Shown piece by piece: positions 57,327-64,000 of a stretch of 64,000 nt of DNA. Position 1 is the first letter of the stretch, and each line of letters starts with the position of its first letter. The translations under genes were made by a program, and so were the position numbers. The stretch lies in assembly GCF_001183605.1 (NCBI RefSeq), contig NZ_LFXJ01000005.1, positions 186,001-250,000 of the forward strand, read 5' to 3'. The notes beneath the pieces were generated by a model. The model worked only from the letters and a program-made list of their open reading frames with translations, searched no databases and was not told the origin of the DNA. The stretch is from Lysinibacillus xylanilyticus. GTDB taxonomy: Bacteria; Bacillota; Bacilli; Bacillales_A; Planococcaceae.

Positions 57327-58007
57327 TTGGATTGGAGTTATTACGAGCTTTTAACCTCAGTTTATGATACTTACTTGGAATACAAAGATGAAAAATTTAG
57401 TGATTATGAAGCATTAGCGAGAACAACTTATGATTTTGAAGTTTCTATGAATGATGGAGAAGCCGAGAAAGCAACTATCCGTGTTGCTTTAGCGAGAATT
57501 GCTCTAACACATTCAAAATTATCTGTGCGTGCTAAGGAATTATCGTGTGAAGTGTTAACAAATCTAAATATTAACAGTATCAGACAGCAGTTAAGTACAG
57601 AAGAAGTAGATGATCTATTAGAAAGAAGAGATTACGTATTACGTCAATTTAATGATACAACGATTTCATTAAATCACGATCCTAGGGCACGCTGGTATTA
57701 TCATGAGATGACTAAGGAAGTAAAAGTTTATTTTGATAACATTATTAGTATTATCCCCTTAGAAGAAGTTTCTGATAAAGTGCTGAAACGTTTTGAAAGG
57801 GACTGTAAAAATACGCTTAGTGAGAATATTACTATTAAAGTCACATTAGCTGAACTATTAATTAATAAAGGAATTCATGAACATGGAGAACTTAATATAA
57901 AATATGAACTTGAGAAGTTCAATATAGATGACGTAGGGCAACAGTTAACGGAATCAGAAAAAGAAGATTTATCTCAACGTATCAACAATTTAATAAAAAT
58001 CTATTAA
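57327..58007 (+). CDS. Imm3-like immunity protein
   Basis: 226 residues from TTG 57327; AGGAG at 57311 and GGAG at 57319 are upstream, and translation begins DWSYYELLTSVYDTYLEY. The pattern Y-x-A-L-x-R-T-T-Y-D-F-E-V followed by GEAEKATIRVALARIAL is typical of Imm3 family proteins as I know them. Partner of the deaminase-like toxin. Confidence 0.65.
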   Translation: MDWSYYELLTSVYDTYLEYKDEKFSDYEALARTTYDFEVSMNDGEAEKATIRVALARIALTHSKLSVRAKELSCEVLTNLNINSIRQQLSTEEVDDLLERRDYVLRQFNDTTISLNHDPRARWYYHEMTKEVKVYFDNIISIIPLEEVSDKVLKRFERDCKNTLSENITIKVTLAELLINKGIHEHGELNIKYELEKFNIDDVGQQLTESEKEDLSQRINNLIKIY

Positions 58008-58081
58008 AAGTATATCAAGAGAAATTAAAAATTAAAATTCGATATTATGTTGAAACGGATAGTTCATATTTTTAATGTTGA

Positions 58082-58127
58082 ACAGGTCAATTGTGGTCAA
58101 TACTACCTATAATTGATCTGTCTTTTT
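58082..58127 (+). terminator. Terminator of module 2
   Basis: ACAGGTCAATT (58082-58092) pairs with AATTGATCTGT (58111-58121), then CTTTTTG. Confidence 0.8.
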
Positions 58128-58410
58128 GTTATCAGAGTGGTAATAAAGACGAAGCTGGTTCTATTTTGTTAATATAAAGTAGTGACTATGTGCAATCAGC
58201 TTTGTGCAAAATAGTACTTGCTCGTTATTATATTTCTGTAAAACTGGGTAAGTATAATCGAACTTTTATCCTGGATTATTCTTCAACAATATATACAAAA
58301 AATCAAGGGGAAAATGGAACTGGGTGTTGTTTTTGAGGCAGTAAGTAAATACCATATTCTACAGCAAGTTGACGGTTTCGAAATAAGGCTTGTGCAAAAA
58401 AGATTGTCTA
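58128..58410. other. Gene-free stretch
   Basis: No supported gene; AT-rich joint between module 2 and immunity remnants. Confidence 0.4.
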
Positions 58411-58415
58411 CACTA

Positions 58416-58579
58416 TAATCGCTGAGAACTTGATAAGACTAAATAAAAAATTGCCTGAAGACATCATCAATGAGATAAAAGAAGGATTGTTTGATAATTC
58501 CGATTTTGAATTGACAGAGAAAGAGCGTCAGGACTTATCGAAACGAATTGCTAGAGTTCTTGAAAATCTTGACAGTTAA
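58416..58579 (+). pseudogene. C-terminal remnant of a second Imm3-like gene
   Basis: Reads NLIRLNKKLPEDIINEIKEG then DFELTEKERQDLSKRIARVL to a stop, parallel to the end of the 57327 protein (GQQLTESEKEDLSQRINNLI). Only the tail is left, no start. Confidence 0.65.
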
Positions 58580-58603
58580 GCGCAAAGGTAACACTGTATA
58601 GAG

Positions 58604-58756
58604 CATTGGAAAAGTCTACTTTCAAAAATTCGATGTGTCATTCAAGATGCTGAATGGGATGTGCAAATAACAAGTTTTAAATGTGGTGAGAAATACTTAG
58701 AATGTGACTCAATCAAACTAAATAATGGTAAAATTCAGACTTGTTTACTAGAGTAA
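58604..58756 (+). pseudogene. Short C-terminal fragment, possible immunity remnant
   Basis: Open for 50 codons without start: HWKSLLSKIRCVIQDAEWDV then QITSFKCGEKYLECDSIKL. Reads like the end of a small protein. Confidence 0.35.
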
Positions 58757-58794
58757 ATGTAAAGTATTAGAATGACACAATTTTTTGTAAAAAC

Positions 58795-58844
58795 AAACAG
58801 TTCAAACGACCATAATTATGGTGAGTTTGAGCTGTTTATTTTTT
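58795..58844 (+). terminator. Terminator before vgrG copy 3
   Basis: AAACAGTTCAAAC pairs with GTTTGAGCTGTTT, loop includes CATAATTATG, followed by ATTTTTT. Confidence 0.85.
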
Positions 58845-58864
58845 CTAATCTATGATTTATAGGT

Positions 58865-59635
58865 GTGGCGAAGTCCATAGCACGCATGCAACAAGGTGTC
58901 CTTACATATGAATATCATCTACTGTCCGAGGCAGGCATTCGTCAAGAAAGACTAAACATTCTGTCCCTGTCAGGCACAGCGATTGAGGGTAAGGTATTAG
59001 AGGTCAAAAAAGATCAAGTACGCCTGCACCTATCCATTGATGAGGCACAAAAAAAGGAAGAAGCCACATGGTTCTCACTTGCTACTCCTTATACAGCAGA
59101 AGGACATAGTGGCTTTTACAGCCCGCCAGAAGAAGGCGATAGCGTTCATCTTGCTTTCCCGACACACCGGGAGGAAGCAGCCGTTGTCCGCCACAGTGTA
59201 CGAAAGGGCGGCGACTCCAACCCAAAGACAGCCGATCCAAAAACGTCCTACTGGGGTACGCCAAAAGGCAAGGACATCAAGCTAGACCCACAATCTGTCA
59301 CATTTACTGCACAGGAAGGCGCCGTTTTCCTAAAGTTGGATCAGGGAAGCGGAGTAGAAGTACATAGTAAGCATCCGCTTACACTAACAGCCAATGATAC
59401 TATCACCTTTGCAGGTAAAAGCATCTCCATGAGCGCAACAGAATCTATACGCTTAACATGTGGCTCCAGCAGTCTTGTTTTTGATGGAATCACCGATATT
59501 CAGGGACAGGTTGTGACAATGGAAGGCTCGAACAAAGCACCTGTGACCGTGTCTAATACATCGGGAGAAGGCGCTGAACTTGACTCCGCACTAGACGTCA
59601 TGGGCATGATCCCTATTGGTGAGGGTGATGCTTAA
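58865..59635 (+). pseudogene. vgrG copy, intact 3' half only
   Basis: 256 codons open from a GTG that is only the first in-frame codon of homology. Nearly identical to residues 255-510 of spike 2, through the end (MIPIGEGDA). No spike head and no RBS, preceded by a terminator. It is a headless cassette like the one at 54990 but complete at the 3' end, including the TAATG joint with the toxin gene. Confidence 0.88.
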
Positions 59636-61128
59636 TGGCGAAGAAGGTAAAGGATTCTTCGGAGCACTAGGTAGTGCTTTAGGCAGTATCCCCGTTGTAG
59701 GGAAAGTTAAAAAAGCGGTTAAAAAAGAAAATCAAAAAGGCCAAAAAGAAACTAAAGAAAGCCTTAAAAAAAGCAAAGAAAAAGCTCAAGAAAAAATTAG
59801 GCAAGGTTTTGACAAAAGCCAGGAAGCTTAAAAATAATTTATCCAAGAGCAAATTGGTCAAGAGATTTAAAAAGGCTGTGAAAAAAGCAGTTAAAAAGGC
59901 CAAGAAGTATGTTAAAAAAGTTGTAAAGACAGTTAAAAAGGCAGCTAAAACAACTGTTAAGGCAGTTAAAAAGGCAGTGAAAACAACTGTTAAGGCGGTT
60001 AAAACCGCAGTAAAAACGACTGTTAAGGCGGTTGAAACCGCAGCCAAAACAACTGTTAAAGCGGTTAAAACCGCTGTTAAGGAAGTTAAAAAGGCAGCCA
60101 AAACAATTGTAAAGGAAGTTAAAAAGGCAACAAAAGAAGCTGTCAAAGTCTATCAGTCGTTAGAAAAAATGGAACCTCTAAAAATTACTAAAGATATGTC
60201 TGCTAAAGAAAAATGGTTACGAGAGGGATACAATGCAAGCTTAAATTTAGCTCAAAAATCCAAAGGAACGTTTGACGGAACCGTAGATGCAGTGAAAGGT
60301 GTATATGATGATTTAAAAGAATTAGTGACTAATCCGATTGGAGTATTTAAAAATACGGTGGAAGCAATTTCACACCCTATTGAAACTGCAAAAACCATAG
60401 GTAATTCAATTAAAGATTTCTTTGAGAGAGATGTCGTCAATGGGAATGCATATTCACAAGCATACTGGGGTACTAAAGCAACAATAAACACTGCAACTGC
60501 TGTGGTTGGTACAAAAGGTCTTGGTTCACTAGCAAAAACAGGGAAGCTTCCGACTGGTAAAATACCAGATATAACTAAAGGTGATATTCCTAAGGGTACG
60601 GTAAAAGATGTTACTTTTAAAAAGGGTTATGATACACATTTAACCGAAGTGGAGGGTTTTAAAGCAAAACCGAATATTGGAATAAAGGGTGGTCACAATC
60701 TTGAGAACTTTGAACAATTTATTTTAGATAACTTTGGTAATCAAGTTAAGGATATTAATCAAGCTGTTACTAAAACGTCTCATCCTGATATTTCAGGAAT
60801 TTATGAGGTAAAATATAAGCTTCCTGTTTATGATGGATTGAGTAAAGAAAATGGTGGAAAAGGTAACTTTACTGGACAGTGGAAAGAGTATAAGAATCCT
60901 AAGACAGTATATGACCCAAAGGTTTTTTCTGATGAACAGATATTAAAGTTGGGTAGAGAAGCAATGGAAGAAGGTATTAGTAATAATAGGATAATTCAAG
61001 GTGGAGATAGGTCACCAAGTGATATGGTAGAAGGGTATGTCAATGTAAATGGGAAACAATTGAAATTTATGGGCTTTAAAGACAAAAATACAGGTGAGAT
61101 TTCGAATTTCTTCCCAGTTCTAGATTAA
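59635..61128 (+). pseudogene. Lys-rich toxin with CdiA-type C-terminal domain, frameshifted near the start
   Basis: The start copies the 45655 gene, but one G is missing after ATGGCGAAGAAGG and one A is extra near 59716. From the ATG the frame stops at 59668; beyond 59716 the frame is open to 61128. The body is Lys/Ala-rich to about residue 165. The C-terminal domain has GIKGGHNLENFEQFILDN, HPDISGIYEVKYKLP, NPKTVYDPKVFSDEQ, EAMEEGI and FMGFKDKNTGEISNFFPVL. I know this pattern from CdiA C-terminal tRNase domains. Expression would need repair of both indels or recombination onto another start. Confidence 0.75.
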
Positions 61129-61148
61129 ATGTTAAAGGAGTGTTTGTT

Positions 61149-61532
61149 ATGAGTGAGGAAGTTTTTATTATTGAAGAATTTTCAGAAAAAGTTGAGTTGA
61201 TGCGTCTATATTACAAAATAATAGGTGATGGGAAGTTTATGGAAGCGATTGAAAATTTCAAAAACAAACAAGGTTTTGGGATTGATCCAGTATGTTGTAT
61301 TTTTGCAAATGAATATCAGCCAGGAGAAGAGGGGTATTTTGGTGAAACTGGTGTTAACTTCAGTATACAACCTCCTATGGCTGAAGTTGAGGAAAATGCT
61401 ATTGTAGATGAAAATGTATTTTTTCAATATTTAACAGAGGCTGGGGAAGACTATTTAACAAGACGACCTCAAGATCGAACAAGAGTTGAAGTTTCCTTAA
61501 AAGAACTAAAAGAAATTTTAAATTTATCATAA
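61149..61532 (+). CDS. CdiI-like immunity protein
   Basis: 127 residues; ATG 61149 with AAAGGAG eight bases upstream. Contains NKQGFGIDPVCCIFANEYQP and GYFGETGVNFSIQPP followed by FQYLTEAGEDYLTRRPQD, a layout I associate with ribonuclease-toxin immunity protein CdiI. Intact although the toxin is frameshifted. Confidence 0.7.
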   Translation: MSEEVFIIEEFSEKVELMRLYYKIIGDGKFMEAIENFKNKQGFGIDPVCCIFANEYQPGEEGYFGETGVNFSIQPPMAEVEENAIVDENVFFQYLTEAGEDYLTRRPQDRTRVEVSLKELKEILNLS

Positions 61533-61676
61533 TTTAAGATGGAGAAGAAATAGATATTTCAAGACACATTTACCAGATTTTAGATTAATCAAAAGTACTA
61601 GTATATATGTGAGAAGAAGTGGGTTAAATGTTAAATTTGGAGTAGGAATAAAATTATTTTTGAATATTTAACTATC

Positions 61677-61710
61677 ACCTTGAGAGGCTAACTACCTTTC
61701 AAGGTTTTTT
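61677..61710 (+). terminator. Terminator of module 3
   Basis: ACCTTGA pairs with TCAAGGT and is followed by six T; same sequence family as 47208. Confidence 0.8.
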
Positions 61711-61820
61711 GTTATGGTTAAAACAATACGACTTTAGGAAGACAACCCATATTTACTGTGAGAATTTGTGGTTTACAGTGTAGGTGTTAAATAAAGCTCC
61801 CACATTTACAAAATCAATAT

Positions 61821-61962
61821 GTCATGAAGGCAGTACCATCAAGAGTGTTACCCGATGATAAAAAGCGTGAGAAGTAAGCGAGATGACATTTTACATGGCG
61901 AGGGTATATGGGGCGGGGAATGGTTAATAACGAATGATACTGACAAAGCTCGTGGCGATAAA
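61821..61962 (+). repeat. Non-coding repeat R, copy 7
   Basis: GTCATGAAGGCAGTACCATC, AAGTAAGCGAGATGACATTT and GACAAAGCTCGTGGCGATAA mark this copy. Confidence 0.78.
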
Positions 61963-62031
61963 TACAAGGTATAATATGACAGAGTCATTTAAAACTTGTT
62001 TACGGTTAAAGATTCCTTGAATTTGAATTAA

Positions 62032-62191
62032 TAACTCATGAAGGCTAGACCATCAAGGAGTGCTATGTAAACAGTGGTCTAGGAAGAAAAGTGTGAGAAT
62101 TAGGCGAGATGACATTTTACATGCAGGAGATAGTTTTGTATGGAATAGTGACTAAATAAACGAAAATGACAAAGCTCGTGGCGATAAACAA
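62032..62191 (+). repeat. Non-coding repeat R, copy 8
   Basis: CTCATGAAGGCTAGACCATC through GACAAAGCTCGTGGCGATAA; differs from copy 1 at only a few positions over 160 bases. Confidence 0.82.
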
Positions 62192-62315
62192 CGGGAAACT
62201 TAAAAAGGTATTTCGGCTCTGCCTTAGCCTAAATGAGACGGTACTATAAATAACCGTAAAACGGAAGTTTGAACTGACAGTTTAATAGCTTTATTCATGT
62301 AGAAAAAGTCGCTCT

Positions 62316-62588
62316 TTGAAAATAGAAGAAGCGACTGTATTTACACTTAGAGATAACGCATTTTTAGCACTTGTATTACTTCATGAAGATAAAGAAAATG
62401 ACTTTTACTTGATACCGTCAACAGTATGGGAAAACCCGAATGAAGTTTTTGTTAGTCGTGATTACGAACAAGAGTGGCAAAAGAGTAAAGCAGAGTGGGG
62501 AATTAATTTATCAAAGAAGAACCTACCAGAGCTTGAAGTTTATCGTTTTGAAAATAGCGATTTTTTCAAGCAAGCTGTCACAAGATAA
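62316..62588 (+). pseudogene. C-terminal fragment of an unknown protein
   Basis: 90 codons from a TTG without RBS. DFYLIPSTVWENPNEVFVSR and KNLPELEVYRFE look like the last part of a larger protein. No family named. Confidence 0.45.
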
Positions 62589-62600
62589 ATGGATAAACAT

Positions 62601-62643
62601 AAAGCATTTGATTGTCTATTATAGGGCGACAGATGCTTTTTTT
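62601..62643 (+). terminator. Terminator, variant of 51184 hairpin
   Basis: AAAGCATTTG pairs imperfectly with AGATGCTTT, loop TCTATTATAGGG, then a seven-T run. Confidence 0.7.
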
Positions 62644-62823
62644 GTATTTTATTTTAAGGCTTCATTTAAAAAAATGCCCCATTTTACAGTATATTTTTAT
62701 GTAAGAAAATAAGGAGGACAACAGATGTTTTTTTGTGTAATTTTAGTTGCCGACTTAAAAAACTTCAACTCGAAATTATATATTACTGTGTAAGACAAAA
62801 ATGAAAAAGGGAGAGGAAATAAT

Positions 62824-63087
62824 ATGACTAAACAAATTAACGAAGGTGGAAACAAATTGAGCAAAAGTTTAGAGAGCTATAGAAATCAATTAATACGAAA
62901 GCATTTTCCGGGAACAATAATTGAAGGTGATAAAGTAACGTGGCTTCAGCGATTGCTTTTCAAAGAAGTAGAAGAATTGAAATGGGCAGAAATTGATAGG
63001 TTGGTGCGAAAAAAGGAAGAAGAGCGAAAAAAAGCAAAAGAGAAACGACAGAATAAGAAAGATGGTATAGACCTACCTAATGAATAA
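62824..63087 (+). CDS. Small basic protein of unknown function
   Basis: 87 residues; GGGAGAGGAAATAAT upstream. HFPGTIIEGDKVTWLQRLLF then a Lys/Glu-rich helix (LVRKKEEERKKAKEKRQNKK). Lies directly before the Rep-like gene and may belong to the same element. Confidence 0.6.
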   Translation: MTKQINEGGNKLSKSLESYRNQLIRKHFPGTIIEGDKVTWLQRLLFKEVEELKWAEIDRLVRKKEEERKKAKEKRQNKKDGIDLPNE

Positions 63088-63214
63088 CTACTTTCTAAAC
63101 GTTGAGCATTTGATTGCCTTTGATAAGGTGACGAGTGCTTGTTGAAGTTAAAAGGAGCAGATTATTAATAAGTACAATAAGTGTTAAAAAGGAGAAAGGA
63201 TAAGAGAGAAGCAA

Positions 63215-64000
63215 ATGATGAAACTGAATGTGTCGATTGACAAGTTTACGATGGAATATAAAGATGTACCACACGGAGCATTTTTACGGCTTTATATGAT
63301 GATTATGGTAACAATGGGATATAAAGTGAAGATGAAATACGGATACGAGGGAGCATTATACGTATATGAGTTGCACATAAAGAAAGATGAAAAGGTATAC
63401 ATGCACATATATTATAGGAATTTTAATGAAATAACAGGACATATGTATACACTACGCATAGAAACACGTCCTGAGCATTATGCACACTTTAGCGAAATAC
63501 TAGAGTTTATACGTAAAAGAGCAAAGCGAATAAACTTTGTGAGCTGTGATGTAGCGTACGATATACCAACGAAACTAGAAAATGTGGTCGTTATACCAAT
63601 AGACGTGCGGAGGAAAATGAGTCATTGTGAAACGACACGTTATTTTGGTGAAGGTTATCAAAGAAAACAGAATGGATATTGTCGAATTTATGATAAGAGA
63701 CTAGAGCTATTTAGAAATAAAGGTATTTATTTGGAAAATGATTTGAGTAGGATTGAAGTCGTCTATAAACCAGATGAAAAAATAGAGCTTAAAGATATAG
63801 AGAGACATTCGCCAAAACAGAATAAACAATACTTTGCGGCGGTGATAATAGATTGGCAAGCGTTGGAGAAGAAAGAAATAGAACGAGTCATTAATTTACG
63901 AGATGGAAAAGACATGTACACGCAGTATATACGTAGAGCAATAAAAAAGCCCCTTGCGAACCAGTATCGAGTGGATTTCGACGAGTTAGCAGGAGCAGTA
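63215..64000 (+). CDS. Rep-like replication initiator (3' end outside window)
   Basis: 262 codons visible, ATG 63215 after AAAGGAGAAAGG. Contains INFVSCDVAYDIPT (about 105-118) and GYCRIYDKRLELFRNKGI with LSRIEVVYKP (about 150-188), the arrangement of Rep_trans-type initiators (Asp-rich strand, then IYxK-x-x-EL and RxE strands) from small rolling-circle plasmids and phages. The N-terminal 60 residues are duplicated in the remnant at 51323. Marks an integrated plasmid- or phage-like element that continues to the right. Confidence 0.6.
   Translation, partial: MMKLNVSIDKFTMEYKDVPHGAFLRLYMMIMVTMGYKVKMKYGYEGALYVYELHIKKDEKVYMHIYYRNFNEITGHMYTLRIETRPEHYAHFSEILEFIRKRAKRINFVSCDVAYDIPTKLENVVVIPIDVRRKMSHCETTRYFGEGYQRKQNGYCRIYDKRLELFRNKGIYLENDLSRIEVVYKPDEKIELKDIERHSPKQNKQYFAAVIIDWQALEKKEIERVINLRDGKDMYTQYIRRAIKKPLANQYRVDFDELAGAV

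Noticed and set aside
59700..59730. Programmed frameshift at the A-run of the third toxin
   Set aside because: The shift needed is +1 and the A-run would favour -1; the second change upstream points to simple indels.
1..64000. CRISPR array or Cas genes, as in CRISPR-associated Tn7-like elements
   Set aside because: No Cas genes, and none of the repeat arrays has unique spacers between conserved repeats.

Overview
The window looks like chromosome of a spore-forming Bacillales bacterium close to Lysinibacillus (low GC, AT-rich codons, comG operon next to shikimate kinase and the glycine cleavage operon with a tandem glycine riboswitch, split gcvPA/gcvPB). The species assignment is inference from gene content, not from a database match.

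Region 1 (1-14633) is a Tn7-like transposon with cargo: a C-terminal TniQ fragment cut by the window edge, a decayed second TniQ, then tnsAB (fused), tnsC and an intact tniQ. A sequence resembling a transposon end follows at 6569-6755. The cargo is a Gabija-like pair (OLD/TOPRIM ATPase-nuclease plus a short UvrD-like helicase) and a large metallophosphoesterase-STAND protein, then a decayed stretch and a second copy of the end sequence that stops at 14633. The next base lies inside comGA, so the element has interrupted the competence pilus ATPase gene.

Region 2 (14634-23115) is ordinary core genome: the 3' part of comGA, comGB-comGG, aroK, a tandem glycine riboswitch with terminator, gcvT, gcvPA and gcvPB. 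A strict 103-bp tandem repeat array (about 23140-23800) and a small 21-bp array follow.

Region 3 (24101-47198) is the most unusual part. It is a long gene set that reads as a contractile-injection or type VI-like machine in a Gram-positive: Ser/Thr kinase, a 722-residue sheath-like protein, an Hcp/tube-like protein, DnaJ-like protein, two FHA proteins, a PP2C phosphatase, a degenerate PP2C with TPR-like tail, two candidate baseplate proteins, an 882-residue Hsp70-like protein, another baseplate-like protein, two VgrG/gpD-like spikes, a PAAR-like DUF4280 protein, a pentapeptide-repeat protein, a lipoprotein and a Lys-rich polymorphic toxin with its immunity gene. No ClpV and no TssJLM membrane complex were seen. 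A 36-copy 21-bp minisatellite lies inside this operon.

Region 4 (47200-64000) is an accessory array. It holds two further partial vgrG copies, each joined to a Lys-rich toxin gene with a different C-terminal toxin (deaminase-like; CdiA-type RNase-like) and an immunity gene, and a graveyard of toxin tails (TNT-like, ART-like and others) whose immunity genes mostly remain open. It is littered with pieces of serine recombinase, IS110 transposase and a Rep-like protein, and with at least eight copies of an unexplained non-coding repeat of roughly 150 bp. The layout suggests that effector tails are exchanged by recombination through the conserved vgrG 3' end and Lys-rich segment, with orphan immunity genes kept.
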